Shown here: positions 32,738-42,064 of the stretch, piece after piece
Position numbering within the stretch: position 1 is the stretch's first letter
Layout of the letters: the number at the start of each line of letters is the position of its first letter
Assembly (NCBI RefSeq): GCF_022808955.1
Contig: NZ_JAKZEY010000010.1
Coordinates: 1 to 42,291, forward strand
Source: Anaerococcus sp. AGMB09787
Lineage (GTDB): Bacteria; Bacillota; Clostridia; Tissierellales; Peptoniphilaceae
Direction: 5' to 3'
DNA length: 42,291 nt
Made by a program: the position numbers and the translations under genes
The notes under the pieces: model-generated
The model's database searches: none
What the model saw: the letters and a program-made list of their open reading frames with translations, nothing else
Told to the model about the DNA's origin: nothing

Positions 32738-33292
32738 ATGCGAATAGCTATGTCTAAATCTACTAATACTATTAATTTTTATCTTGTAGATGATGTTAAG
32801 TTGGATAATGGGAAAAGAAAAACTATTACTATTGAAAAACTTGGTAATTCTCAATTTGTAGCTAAAAAAAACGGTACTGATGATTTTATTGATTTTCTTA
32901 AGGATTATGCTAAAGAGAATACTATTGAGCTCAATGAAGGAAATCTGGATATTTCTTTTTCTCTTTTTAATTACAAGTTGATTGATAAGGATTCTTTCAA
33001 TTCATTTAAAGGTGGTTCCTTTTTTCTTCTAGATATTTATTACAAACTTAAGGTTGATGAGATTTGTGAAGATATTTCTAAGAGGCATAAATTTTCTTTT
33101 GATTTGAATGAGTGCCTAGCTTTTATGGTTTTTGATAGGGTTATTAATCCATCTAGTAAATTGACTACTTTTGAGTCGACTTCTTCATATCTTTTAAGGC
33201 CTAAGTATGATATTCAGCATTTGTATAGAGCTTTGTCTGTCCTTGCATTGGAGTCTAAGACTCTCATTGCTTTGATACAATTTAATGTTTGA
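32738..33292 (+). pseudogene. IS1634-family transposase, N-terminal remnant
   Basis: The first 184 codons of a transposase that is normally about 550 residues. It starts MRIAMSKSTNTINFYLVDDV after GGAGG, and its tail has FDLNECLAFMVFDRVINPSS and KYDIQHLYRALSVL, both typical of the IS1634/IS4-like group. The frame ends in a stop at 33290 and the catalytic DDE core is absent, so it is dead. The 33293-33441 stretch that follows shows no gene. With the IS256 remnant at 28946 it brackets the second peptide locus. Confidence 0.75.
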
Positions 33293-33441
33293 CTTTTTGA
33301 GAGCGAATTTTATTATTTTGCACACCCCTATTTGAAAAGCGTTAAAAGGTATAAAGGCAATAAAAAAAGACGGTGATTTTACTGTCTTGGGTATGTAAAA
33401 TTATGAAATTCAAATAATAAAATCTCCCCACCCATTTCCTT

Positions 33442-33470
33442 TTGCATTATCCTCAAACTTGTATTATAAT
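33442..33470 (+). promoter_or_regulatory. Promoter of the thiamine operon
   Basis: TTGCAT (33442-33447) and TATAAT (33465-33470) are 17 bp apart, and the riboswitch starts six bases later. Confidence 0.8.
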
Positions 33471-33475
33471 ATAAG

Positions 33476-33559
33476 TAGCTAGGGGTGCTTTTTAGCTGAG
33501 AGATGGTAAAACATTAACCCTTTAAACTTGATTAGGTTAGTACCTTCGTAAGAAAGCTA
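33476..33559 (+). promoter_or_regulatory. TPP riboswitch (THI element)
   Basis: The conserved blocks appear in order: AGGGGTGC (33481-33488), GCTGAGAGA (33495-33503), ACCCTTTAAACTTGATTAGG (33517-33536) and GTTAGTACCTTCGTAAGAAA (33537-33555). TAGCT and AGCTA at the two ends close the basal stem. It binds thiamine diphosphate and represses the thiS-thiF-thiG-thiH operon. Confidence 0.95.
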
Positions 33560-33577
33560 TTTATTTTGAAGTTTAAT

Positions 33578-33604
33578 GGTCCCTGGCTTAGGGGGCTTTT
33601 TTTT
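33578..33604 (+). terminator. First leader terminator, riboswitch platform
   Basis: GGTCCCT pairs with AGGGGGC (imperfect stem), followed by eight T. It lies 18 bp after the aptamer and is the likely regulated terminator. Confidence 0.75.
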
Positions 33605-33636
33605 AATGGCTCTGTAATATTTATTTGTTGTGTTTT

Positions 33637-33687
33637 ACACGAAAGGGGCATACCACCTCGGGTATGGTTGCTCTTTTCGTGTTTTTT
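33637..33687 (+). terminator. Second leader terminator before thiS
   Basis: ACACGAAAGGGGCATACC pairs with GGTATGGTTGCTCTTTTCGTGT apart from small bulges, followed by TTTTTT. It is stronger than the first and ends only about 15 bp before the thiS start. GTGTTTTACAC just before it could compete as an antiterminator. Confidence 0.75.
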
Positions 33688-33702
33688 ATAGGAGGTGAGC
33701 TT

Positions 33703-33900
33703 TTGTTAGTTATTAATGGTAAGGAAGTTCCTTTTGAAAAAGAGAAGTCCTTGTATGAGATTCTTGTGGAGAATTTTTTTGATCCTTCTTTTGTGGCCGT
33801 TGAGGTTAATGAGAAGCTGGTTAAGCGTGAGGATTTTAGAGATTTTCTCGTAAAAGATCAGTACAAGATTGAGGTGTTTTCTTTTGTAGGAGGGGGCTGA
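33703..33900 (+). CDS. thiS: Sulfur carrier protein ThiS
   Basis: A 65-residue ubiquitin-like carrier that brings sulfur, as a C-terminal thiocarboxylate, to thiazole synthesis. It begins with TTG at 33703, with GGAGG 7 nt ahead, giving LVINGKEVPFEKEKSLYEI; a longer frame from 33625 would run through the terminator and is rejected. The C-terminus SFVGGG carries the glycines that ThiF adenylates. Length fits the family. The stop overlaps the thiF ATG by one base. Confidence 0.9.
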   Translation: MLVINGKEVPFEKEKSLYEILVENFFDPSFVAVEVNEKLVKREDFRDFLVKDQYKIEVFSFVGGG

Positions 33901-34517
33901 TGGAAGATTTAAGGAAAAAGATTTTAGCTAGGCAAAGGAATGAGGATAATGAAATTTTTAAGGAGGCTACAGTTTCTATTTTAGGATGTGGAGGTCTTGG
34001 TTCCAATATTGCCATGATGCTTGCAAGGTCTGGTATAGGTCATATCAATTTGTATGACTTTGACGTGGTTGAGTATTCTAATCTTAATAGGCAAAATTAT
34101 TCTGTCAATGAAGTTGGCCAAAGGAAGGTAGATGCTACGAAAAATAGGCTAGAGGAGACCCTTCCCTTTGTAGATGTCAAGGCCTATAATATCTACCTTG
34201 ATGATGAAAATCTCGATCAGATACTTGATGGGGCAAATTATTTTATTGAGGCCTTTGACAATAAGGAGTCAAAGATTAGGGTCTTTGATTATTTTGTAAA
34301 TAGGGAAGGTAAGTATCTTTTTACTGCATCAGGTCTTTCTGGCCTTGGTAGTCTAGAAGATGTTAAGATAAAGAATTTTGATAATATTACTATGGTTGGA
34401 GATTTTTATTCAAAACCGGAGGAAGATGGCCTGTACTTGCCTTATGTTTCTATAGTGGCAAGTCTTGAGGCTTTGGAATGTTTAAAGAAGATAAGGGAGG
34501 ATTATTATGGACGATAA
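33900..34517 (+). CDS. thiF: ThiS adenylyltransferase ThiF (short form)
   Basis: A 205-residue E1-like enzyme that adenylates the C-terminus of ThiS. The nucleotide-binding loop is [20 protein letters not shown] (about 26-45), followed by [15 protein letters not shown] with the Asp and Arg of the active site. The protein lacks the C-terminal zinc-Cys pairs of the E. coli form, as in the short clostridial family of about 200 residues. Start and stop overlap thiS and thiG, so the operon is tightly coupled. Confidence 0.9.
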   Translation: MEDLRKKILARQRNEDNEIFKEATVSILGCGGLGSNIAMMLARSGIGHINLYDFDVVEYSNLNRQNYSVNEVGQRKVDATKNRLEETLPFVDVKAYNIYLDDENLDQILDGANYFIEAFDNKESKIRVFDYFVNREGKYLFTASGLSGLGSLEDVKIKNFDNITMVGDFYSKPEEDGLYLPYVSIVASLEALECLKKIREDYYGR

Positions 34518-35271
34518 GTTTATTTTAGGGGATAAGGAGTTTACTTCTAGGTTTATCCTTGGAAGTGGTAAGTACTCAGTAGATTTAATCGATGCGGCAG
34601 TCAAAAATGCAGGCTGTGAGATGATTACAGTAGCCCTCCGTAGGGCAAATACTAAGAATGTGGCCAATATTTTAAATTATATACCAAAGGATGTTACTAT
34701 TATCCCAAATACATCAGGAGCTAGAAATGCAGATGAAGCTATAAGGATAGCCAGGCTTGCTAGGGAGATGGGCTGTGGTAATTTTGTTAAAATCGAGATT
34801 ATGAGGGATAGTAAGTACCTCTTACCAGATAATGAAGAAACTCTAAGGGCAAGTCAAGTTTTGGCCAAGGAAGGTTTTGTAGTTCTTCCTTATATGTATC
34901 CAGATCTAAATTATGCAAGGGACCTAAGGGATGTAGGAGCTGCTGCAATCATGCCACTCGCAGCCCCAATTGGATCAAACAAGGGACTTGTTACCAAGGA
35001 ATTTATTAAGATAATTATTGATGAGGTAGATCTCCCTGTCATAGTAGATGCTGGAATTGGCGTACCTAGTCAAGCAGCCGAGGCCATGGAGATGGGAGCT
35101 GCTGCAATTATGGCCAATACTGCTATTGCCTCTGCCAAGGATATTACTTTGATGGCTAGGGCCTTCAAGCTAGGAATTGAAGCAGGAAGACTCGCCTACC
35201 TATCAAAGCCAGGAAGGGTTTTGGAAAGTGGTGCAGATCCATCATCACCATTGAGGGACTTCTTTGATTAA
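34507..35271 (+). CDS. thiG: Thiazole synthase
   Basis: A 254-residue barrel enzyme that joins deoxyxylulose 5-phosphate, dehydroglycine and ThiS-borne sulfur into the thiazole ring. RFILGSGKY is near the start, MITVALRR and [13 protein letters not shown] follow, and [20 protein letters not shown] and MANTAIA bind the phosphate. AGGGAGG lies 6 nt ahead of the ATG, inside thiF. Confidence 0.95.
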   Translation: MDDKFILGDKEFTSRFILGSGKYSVDLIDAAVKNAGCEMITVALRRANTKNVANILNYIPKDVTIIPNTSGARNADEAIRIARLAREMGCGNFVKIEIMRDSKYLLPDNEETLRASQVLAKEGFVVLPYMYPDLNYARDLRDVGAAAIMPLAAPIGSNKGLVTKEFIKIIIDEVDLPVIVDAGIGVPSQAAEAMEMGAAAIMANTAIASAKDITLMARAFKLGIEAGRLAYLSKPGRVLESGADPSSPLRDFFD

Positions 35272-36427
35272 TATGAATATAGAGAAAGTTACAGATTATT
35301 TCCCATCAATGGAAGTAATTGATTCAGATATAAAAGATATTGTTGATAAGTCTTATGAAAATGTAAGGGAGACTAGGGTAAGTGTCGATGATATTAGGGC
35401 AAGCCTTGCCAAGGATAGCCTAAGTGATAGGGACTTCTATAACCTCCTCCAAGACGGGGGCCTAGAGATCCTTGATGAGCTAGGAGAAGTAGCTAGGGAG
35501 AAGAGGACAAGGTACTTTGGAAATAATGTGAGCCTTTTTTCTCCACTTTATATAGCAAATTATTGCGAAAATTCTTGCAGGTATTGTGGCTTTAGGGCCA
35601 AGTCTGATATCAAAAGAGCCAAGCTAACCTTTGTAGAGATAGAAGATGAAATGAAGGCTCTGGCAGCTACAGGCATAGAAGAAGTCCTAATCCTAACGGG
35701 GGAGAGTGAGAGATTTTCTTCAATAGACTATATAGCAAAGGCTTGTGAGATAGCCAAGAAATACTTCAAGACCATAGGGGTCGAGGTTTATCCAGCCAAT
35801 ACCGAAGACTATAAGAAGTTGAGGGCAGCAGGAGCGGACTTTGTTACAGTCTTTCAAGAATCCTACAATAAAAAGGCCTACGACTACTACCATCCTTATG
35901 GCCACAAGAGGTCCTATGTCTATAGGATAGAGACCCAAGAGAGGGCCTTGAGGGCAGGCTTTAGGGGAGTTGGCTTTGGGACCCTCTTTGGACTGAATGA
36001 CCCGATAGAAGAAGCCTACAAACTAGGTATCCATGCCAAGGAAGTCCAAAAGAGATATCCCCAAGCAGAGATAGCCATCTCCCTACCTAGGATTAGACCA
36101 ACCCATGGGGCAGATAAATTAGATTTTTATGAAGTTAATGACAAGAAATTCTTCCAAATAATGCTTGCGATTAGGATATTCCTGCCCTTTGCATCAATTA
36201 CCCTATCAACTAGGGAGGATAGGGACTTTAGAAACTTGGCGGTAAAATATGGAGCTACTAAAATATCAGCATCAGTTGATACCTCCATCGGTCATAGGTC
36301 CAAAAAATCTAAGGACGAAGGAGATGAACAATTCGAAATCCAAGATGGAAGGTCTTGTGATGATGTCATAAATGATTTGAAAGAAATAGGAATGAGTCCC
36401 GTTTTGACAGACTATATAAACTTATAA
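35264..36427 (+). CDS. thiH: 2-Iminoacetate synthase (tyrosine lyase) ThiH
   Basis: A radical SAM enzyme of about 387 residues that splits tyrosine into p-cresol and dehydroglycine for ThiG, the oxygen-independent route. The cluster motif is [14 protein letters not shown] (Cys about 98, 102, 105). [18 protein letters not shown] and [10 protein letters not shown] are family blocks. GAGGG lies 6 nt before TTG at 35264, which overlaps thiG; an ATG at 35273 is possible but badly spaced. It confirms an anaerobic lifestyle. No thiC, thiD or thiE is present here. Confidence 0.92.
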   Translation: MINMNIEKVTDYFPSMEVIDSDIKDIVDKSYENVRETRVSVDDIRASLAKDSLSDRDFYNLLQDGGLEILDELGEVAREKRTRYFGNNVSLFSPLYIANYCENSCRYCGFRAKSDIKRAKLTFVEIEDEMKALAATGIEEVLILTGESERFSSIDYIAKACEIAKKYFKTIGVEVYPANTEDYKKLRAAGADFVTVFQESYNKKAYDYYHPYGHKRSYVYRIETQERALRAGFRGVGFGTLFGLNDPIEEAYKLGIHAKEVQKRYPQAEIAISLPRIRPTHGADKLDFYEVNDKKFFQIMLAIRIFLPFASITLSTREDRDFRNLAVKYGATKISASVDTSIGHRSKKSKDEGDEQFEIQDGRSCDDVINDLKEIGMSPVLTDYINL

Positions 36428-36436
36428 TAGATGCCA

Positions 36437-36477
36437 CCCCAAAAGGAAGGAAAGCCACCGACTTTTTGGGGATTTTT
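36437..36477 (+). terminator. Terminator of the thiamine operon
   Basis: CCCCAAAA (36437-36444) pairs with TTTTTGGGG (36463-36471), followed by ATTTTT. Confidence 0.8.
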
Positions 36478-36598
36478 GTACAAGGCTTATATTATTTTAT
36501 CTAGCAGTCTTGTCTTGATAATTGGCTACTCATTTATTAAAAAAATTAATTATCAAATATAAGGATGAAAGACTTGGTATAAGTAAGTCATAAGAAAT

Positions 36599-36943
36599 AT
36601 GAAAATAGGAATAAAAACTTCAATGATTTACACCCTATTCTCAGCCATCGTTTTTTCACTCTTGCACTCAGTAAATATCTTGGGAGGTCTTCCAATTAAC
36701 CAAGTACTTAGCCAATTTATAACTACCTTATCTTCAGGTCTATACTATGTTGTAGTCTATATGGCTGCAAAGAATATAGCCTTACCGATTATCTTCCATG
36801 GATTATGGGACTATATTTCCCTATCAGAGATAACCAAGACCTACCCTATCGTAAATTGGATAATCATCTTTCCTGTACTGGCACAATTAATAGCAAGCCT
36901 TGTCGTAATTTTTAGTCATAGGAAGTATTTTATGGACAAGTAG
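36599..36943 (+). pseudogene. C-terminal part of a CPBP (Abi/Rce1) membrane protease
   Basis: This 114-residue frame has three to four membrane helices and the second and third CPBP motifs: FSLLHSV (about 20-26) and FHGLWDYI (about 83-90), whose His residues bind the catalytic site. The first motif, a Glu-Glu pair with Arg, is missing, and family members are normally 200-300 residues, so this is the back half of a protease. No good ribosome binding site stands before the ATG and I find no matching N-terminal half upstream. Some CPBP proteins give immunity to bacteriocins; here the protein is probably inactive. Confidence 0.65.
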
Positions 36944-37016
36944 GAATATTTGATTATAGATGGTCTATATTGCAAACTTTACCTAGACAAGTATTAATAG
37001 AAGGAGGGGGTAACTT

Positions 37017-37667
37017 ATGGATAAAATTTTAATAATTGAAGATAATAAAGACCTTGCCCAACAAATTAAAAGTTATTTGGAAAAATCTGCCTATGAAGTC
37101 GATGTGGCCTACTCATTTTATGAGGCTAGCTATAAGATTAATATAGACTTTGACTTGGCTCTATTAGATATTAACCTCCCCGATAAGGATGGAGACTATT
37201 TGCTTGGAAAGCTAAAGGATAAAAATATTAGGGTAATAGTTACGACTGTGAAGGACGATGAGGACTTTATAATCAAATCCCTAGATCATGGGGCAGATGA
37301 TTATCTAACTAAGCCTTTTTCTCTAGCTATACTTAGAGCGAGGATTGATGCGGTTTTGAGGACTCTACCCCTTAGCCAGGATAAAACTATCATCTTTAAG
37401 GATATGAGGGTAGACCTCAATAATTCTAAGATTTATTATAAGGAAAGGCCAGTTGATTTAACAGCTCTCGAATATGATATCTTGTTATTTTTTATAAGAA
37501 ACCCCCACAGGGTCTATACCCGTAGGCAGTTACTGGAAGCCTTTTGGGAAGATAGGGATAGGTTTGTAAGTGATAATACCCTAACATCAACCATCAAGAG
37601 GATTAGGGGCAAGCTAGCTCCTTCTGTAATAACTACGGTTAGGGGTATTGGATACAGGATGGATTAG
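37017..37667 (+). CDS. OmpR-family response regulator
   Basis: A 216-residue two-component regulator. The receiver domain (about 1-118) has the acidic pair in IIEDNKD, the phosphoacceptor Asp in ALLDINLPDKDG (about 52) and the Lys in LTKPFS. The C-terminal winged helix (about 125-216) ends in VSDNTLTSTIKRIRGKL and RGIGYRM. AAGGAGGGGGTAACTT gives a strong start. Its stop abuts the kinase gene, and ABC genes follow, the arrangement of peptide-antibiotic response modules in Firmicutes. Confidence 0.92.
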   Translation: MDKILIIEDNKDLAQQIKSYLEKSAYEVDVAYSFYEASYKINIDFDLALLDINLPDKDGDYLLGKLKDKNIRVIVTTVKDDEDFIIKSLDHGADDYLTKPFSLAILRARIDAVLRTLPLSQDKTIIFKDMRVDLNNSKIYYKERPVDLTALEYDILLFFIRNPHRVYTRRQLLEAFWEDRDRFVSDNTLTSTIKRIRGKLAPSVITTVRGIGYRMD

Positions 37668-38528
37668 ATGGTATATATATTATGGATAATGAGCCTCATT
37701 GTTTTTTATTATTTCTTGGAAACTAGGAAGAAAAAAAGAATAGGAGAGCTTAGAGACTTGATTGATAAGTTACAACATCAAGACTATAGGCTTCCTATGA
37801 GACAAGATGACTTTTCAATATTGGAAGATGCTATTTACAAGCTTTTTATTGAAATCGTGGAGGCAAAGGAAACTACCGCTAGGTCTAGCGACAAGCAGGT
37901 GGAATATTTAGAAGATATAGCTCACCAAATAAAGACTCCCATAACAGGTATGGTCTTTTCTGTAGAAAATCTAGAATTAGACTACCCAGAAGATACTAAT
38001 ATAACCATATTGAAAAAGCAAATTTTGAGACTTAATTCCCTATCGGATATCTTGCTTAAGCTATCAAGCTTAGACGCCAATAAAAATTTGATGAAGAAAG
38101 AAGACTTCACGCTAGAGGAGCTAGTTAACTATTGTCTAGAAAGTCTTAATATGATGGGAAGTATTCAAGTGGAACTTAGTGAGAGCCTAGAAAACCATAG
38201 GGTAGTTGGTGACTTCTATTGGCTCTCGGAAGCCATTATAAATATTTTAAAAAATGCTAGTAACAGAGAGCTTTGCAGTAAAATATCAATAAAATCAACC
38301 AAAAATCCCCTCTACACAAGCCTCTTTATAGAAGATGATGGGGGAGGGATTGCTAAGGAAAATATGAGGAAAATCTTTAAAAGATTCTATAAGACACCTG
38401 ATTCCAATGGCTTTGGTATAGGTCTTGCCATGGCCAAGTCCATTGTAGAAAAAAATAATGGGGGAATTTCTGTAGAAAATACTGGTAGTGGTGCTTGTTT
38501 TATAATTAACTTCTATAATGTCACCTAA
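37668..38528 (+). CDS. Sensor histidine kinase
   Basis: A 286-residue kinase with one clear N-terminal membrane segment (about 2-18) and no extracellular sensor. The dimerisation H-box is EDIAHQIKTPITG (His about 90). The ATPase part has the N-box near residue 190 (AIINILKNASN), DDGGGIAKENM, FKRFYK and GFGIGLAMAKSIV. A kinase with almost no outside part, beside an ABC transporter, usually takes its signal from the permease. BceS-type kinases have two membrane helices; only one is visible here. Confidence 0.9.
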   Translation: MVYILWIMSLIVFYYFLETRKKKRIGELRDLIDKLQHQDYRLPMRQDDFSILEDAIYKLFIEIVEAKETTARSSDKQVEYLEDIAHQIKTPITGMVFSVENLELDYPEDTNITILKKQILRLNSLSDILLKLSSLDANKNLMKKEDFTLEELVNYCLESLNMMGSIQVELSESLENHRVVGDFYWLSEAIINILKNASNRELCSKISIKSTKNPLYTSLFIEDDGGGIAKENMRKIFKRFYKTPDSNGFGIGLAMAKSIVEKNNGGISVENTGSGACFIINFYNVT

Positions 38529-38573
38529 AAATCACTTTACTTGTATATACTTACCTTAAAGAAGGAGGCAAGT

Positions 38574-39254
38574 ATGGAAATACTAAGAGTAGAAAATTTA
38601 AGAAAAGAATATGGCGAGGGAAATTCTAAGGTAGTGGCCTTAGATGGGGTTGACCTCACAATAGAAAGAGGAGAATTTGTCGCCATTGTAGGCCCTAGTG
38701 GGTCTGGTAAATCAACCCTACTACATATCATAGGAGGAGTAGATAGTCCAGATGATGGCAAGGTTTATATAGATGGTAACGACATCTCAAAGTATTCTTC
38801 AAAAGAATTAGCATACTTCAGAAGAAGGAAAGTTGGACTTATTTATCAATTTTATAATTTGATTCCAAATTTAACAGTTAGACATAACATAGAACTTCCA
38901 CTAAAACTAGATAAAAGAAAAATAAATCAAGATGAATTTTCAGATATAGTAAAAAAACTTGGTATAGAAAGTAAACTTGACTCTTTTCCAAGTGAGCTTT
39001 CAGGAGGTCAGCAGCAGAGAGTTGCCATAGCCAGAAGTCTTATCTACAATCCATCTATTATATTGGCAGATGAACCGACTGGAAACTTGGATAGAAAAAA
39101 TTCTAAGGAAATAATTGAAATTTTTAAATATTTTAACAAGACTTTAAAACAGACGATTATCCTAATCACCCATGATGAAGAAATAGCCTTACAAACAAAA
39201 CGAATTATCACAATAGTAGATGGAAAAATTGTAGGAGATGAAAAAAATGAATAA
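38574..39254 (+). CDS. ABC transporter ATPase of the two-component module
   Basis: A 226-residue MacB/LolD-type ATPase. The ATG at 38574 has GGAGG 6 nt upstream; the earlier in-frame ATG at 38541 lacks one. Walker A is GPSGSGKST, the Q-loop YQFYN, the signature LSGGQQQRVAIARSL, Walker B IILADEPTGNLD and H-loop LITHD. It overlaps the permease gene. The pair probably expels or detoxifies membrane-active peptides under control of the kinase and regulator upstream. Confidence 0.9.
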   Translation: MEILRVENLRKEYGEGNSKVVALDGVDLTIERGEFVAIVGPSGSGKSTLLHIIGGVDSPDDGKVYIDGNDISKYSSKELAYFRRRKVGLIYQFYNLIPNLTVRHNIELPLKLDKRKINQDEFSDIVKKLGIESKLDSFPSELSGGQQQRVAIARSLIYNPSIILADEPTGNLDRKNSKEIIEIFKYFNKTLKQTIILITHDEEIALQTKRIITIVDGKIVGDEKNE

Positions 39255-41679
39255 GAAGAATTTTCCCATTTTTATTTCCTTATTTATTGTAAGTCTATTT
39301 TTCACCATTATTTTTTATTTTGGATATAGAAGCTTGACATCCAAATATGGTAATTATATGGCTTCAAGCTTTGATCATGGGGAGATTAAAGAGGAACTCT
39401 CAAGTGAAGATGTTAAAAAGTTAAAGTCCATTGAAGATATAGACCTGGTCGGGAAAATGTCCCTTAATCCTGACAACGGAAAGCTTGGAGACGATTTAGT
39501 CGTTGTCAACTACCAAGACCAAGCAATCAATAAAATGAGAGAGTATTCAAGACTTATTGAAGGCAGATTTGCTGAAAAGGAAGACGAAATTGTACTATCT
39601 AAAAGCCTCGTAGAGAAAAATAAACTTAAAATAGGCGAGCGTGTAGAACTTGATTTAGGCAAAAGGTTTTTAGATGGAGAAGAGATAGGTCCAACAAGTG
39701 CAAATACTGGCAGGGAAAAATTTGAGAGCCAAGGTTCTAAAAGCTTTAATTTAGTCGGTGTTTATGGAGACGTCTACAATAAGTACAGTAAACTAAGTTT
39801 TGCTCTAGGGCTACAAGATAAAATGACCACTTTTAGAACCTTTGTAAAATTTCATTCATTTGAAGAAGCTTACAAAAATAGAGATAAGATACAAAGTGAA
39901 ATAAACAAAATACTAGGTAAAGATGTTCATTTAGAATTTTCTGAAAGTCTCATAAACTATTATGGATTAAAAAACGAACCCTTACAAAACTTAACGAGCA
40001 AGGCAGTTCTTGTTCTTTCAGTTATTGGATGCATAGCAATATTTGTGTTTTTTATAAAAAACATCTTTTGGGTTTGGGGGCTAAGGAAGATTCGAGAGCT
40101 TTCCATTTACAAGTCTATAGGATCTACTAATGGACAAATATATCTCTTGCTCCTAAAGGAAGGACTTGTTACATCTGGAATTCCAATACTTTTAGGACAT
40201 CTTGTAGGCTTTTTCTCTATATATTATCTGTACAAATACATTCAAATAGACAAACAATTAAGTGAATTTAATCTAGTAAAGTTTAATCCCTTATTAAGTT
40301 TAGCAATAATTTTGGTTTCTTTTATTATTGTGGCACTAGCCATTAAATCCCCTGCGAAAAAGATTTCTAAAATAAACATTATAGACGGCATAAGAGGGAA
40401 TATAGATTTTTCCAAATCAAAGAAGAAAATAGCAAAAGATTTTTGGAAGGAATTAAAACTCAATAACTTAGCTTCAATAAAATCACAGAGATATATTTCT
40501 GCCATAGGGATAATAATTATTTCAGTGTTTATAATCATCATAGGCATCTCAAGTTACTACAGAGATTTTTCGTTTTACGATGATGGCTATAATTTCTCTG
40601 TTGATTATTTTAGTGAAAACAACCAAGTCCCAAAAATATTAAAAGAAATTGTAGATAAAATTCCTAACGAGAAGTCATATATTTCAAAAGATAAATATGT
40701 TCGAGTGGAAAATACTAACGAATTCTCAAAGAAAGCAAAGGCAGCAGGTTTAGATGAGGAAGCGAGAAAGAATATTAAAAAATATAAGGCAAAGGGTATG
40801 GATGGATTTATCATCGCCTTGGAAGAAAAAGACTTAAAAGAACTTGGAGGAAAGAAGGGTGAATTTATTCTCTACAATACAATTCAAGAAGATTCTTCTA
40901 TTCCAATAGCTAAGGCAAAGAGAATTCCATATTTTGAAAACCCACAGACTTTAGATATTAACTTAAATGATTATAAGAAGACGATTAAAATTTCAAAGAC
41001 TATAACAGATTTGGGGAAATTTAAGTCGAAAACAAGACCCTTCGATGTAAAAGTTTATACAGATTTTGACACTTATTTTAAACTTATGGAAGAGTCCGGA
41101 GATGAAAAAAATAAAAACTATGCCTACACTTTAAATATGAAGGTAAAAGATTCTGATACCAAAGATGTAAAAGAATATGTAGAGGCCATGATCAGGGAAC
41201 AAATTTCACCTGAAGATAGATTTAATATCACAACAGGTGAAGAGACCGCAAAAGATGAATATAATGATTTGAAAAGTCTAATAAAAATTGTAATAGGAAT
41301 TGCATCGATCATCTTTGTACTAAATATCACAAATGGCTACTCATCCATTAATTTAAGTCTTATGAGCAGAAAAAAAGAAATCGGCAGCCTTTACTCTTGT
41401 GGAATGGATGTAGATGAGTTAAAGAACATTTATCAAAAAGAATTTATTGAAGAACAGATAAAGTCCTTTATAATTTCTATTATGGTGAGCTTAGGAGTTA
41501 TGTTTGTAATATCATTAGTAGCCCCTAGTTTAAGGATGAGTACTTTAATAAAATATTATGACTACAAAAGCTTCCTAGGATTTTCATTAGTCGTCTATGG
41601 TATTAATCTAATTATCTACCACTTCTCCTTAAAGAGAATACTAGAAAGGCCTACAATAGAATTGATTAGGACAATATAA
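39247..41679 (+). CDS. FtsX-domain ABC permease, two-repeat type
   Basis: About 810 residues. The likely start is the ATG at 39247, with GGAG 9 nt ahead; an ATG at 39238 leaves no spacing. The layout is one helix (near 8-28), a 220-residue outside domain, three helices (near 258-280, 300-325 and 345-367), then the same again: a helix (near 418-440), an outside domain of about 250 residues and three helices ending at 800. This duplicated MacB/SalY-like fold differs from the ten-helix BceB permease at 5061-7022. It works with the ATPase upstream and is probably induced by a peptide antibiotic. Confidence 0.87.
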   Translation: MNKKNFPIFISLFIVSLFFTIIFYFGYRSLTSKYGNYMASSFDHGEIKEELSSEDVKKLKSIEDIDLVGKMSLNPDNGKLGDDLVVVNYQDQAINKMREYSRLIEGRFAEKEDEIVLSKSLVEKNKLKIGERVELDLGKRFLDGEEIGPTSANTGREKFESQGSKSFNLVGVYGDVYNKYSKLSFALGLQDKMTTFRTFVKFHSFEEAYKNRDKIQSEINKILGKDVHLEFSESLINYYGLKNEPLQNLTSKAVLVLSVIGCIAIFVFFIKNIFWVWGLRKIRELSIYKSIGSTNGQIYLLLLKEGLVTSGIPILLGHLVGFFSIYYLYKYIQIDKQLSEFNLVKFNPLLSLAIILVSFIIVALAIKSPAKKISKINIIDGIRGNIDFSKSKKKIAKDFWKELKLNNLASIKSQRYISAIGIIIISVFIIIIGISSYYRDFSFYDDGYNFSVDYFSENNQVPKILKEIVDKIPNEKSYISKDKYVRVENTNEFSKKAKAAGLDEEARKNIKKYKAKGMDGFIIALEEKDLKELGGKKGEFILYNTIQEDSSIPIAKAKRIPYFENPQTLDINLNDYKKTIKISKTITDLGKFKSKTRPFDVKVYTDFDTYFKLMEESGDEKNKNYAYTLNMKVKDSDTKDVKEYVEAMIREQISPEDRFNITTGEETAKDEYNDLKSLIKIVIGIASIIFVLNITNGYSSINLSLMSRKKEIGSLYSCGMDVDELKNIYQKEFIEEQIKSFIISIMVSLGVMFVISLVAPSLRMSTLIKYYDYKSFLGFSLVVYGINLIIYHFSLKRILERPTIELIRTI

Positions 41680-41695
41680 AAAAGAAAGGATACCT

Positions 41696-42064
41696 ATGAG
41701 ACTTTGGCATGAGGACTTAATAAACAAACTACCCAGACAACAACTCCTGGGCCAACACAGGGAGTGTTGCGCCCTTAGGGGCAAGGGTTGGGGGAATAAA
41801 CATTCGGTAGTCGACTATGTTTTCAAATACTCCCCCTACAAACTCTACCAATACCACACCTTAGTAATGGAAGAGATGACAAGACGAGGCTACAAGGTAA
41901 GCAAGGAATGGATAGACAAAAACTATAGGGGCAAAAACACCCCGGCCTATGAAGACCTAGAAGAAATCGCAACTACTAAACCAATTTACAAAGAACACGA
42001 CAGTGCCTACTTAAGAGAGTGCCTAGATAACCTTAGGGATAAGGGAATAGTAATTGGTGGTTGA
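41696..42064 (+). CDS. Pyrimidine-dimer DNA glycosylase family protein (TIGR02328-like)
   Basis: A 122-residue protein starting MRLWHEDLINKLPRQQLLGQ and HRECCALRGKGWGNKHSVVD, the signature of the small T4 endonuclease V-related family seen widely in Firmicutes. The opening residues, with basic and acidic side chains, match the catalytic N-terminus of the pyrimidine-dimer glycosylase fold. Whether these chromosomal members repair UV damage is not established. AAAGAAAGGATACCT precedes the ATG, 16 bp after the permease gene, so it may share that transcript. Confidence 0.75.
   Translation: MRLWHEDLINKLPRQQLLGQHRECCALRGKGWGNKHSVVDYVFKYSPYKLYQYHTLVMEEMTRRGYKVSKEWIDKNYRGKNTPAYEDLEEIATTKPIYKEHDSAYLRECLDNLRDKGIVIGG

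Noticed and set aside
33625-33702. N-terminal extension of thiS
   Set aside because: It runs through the second leader terminator; ThiS is normally about 65 residues, as obtained from the TTG at 33703.
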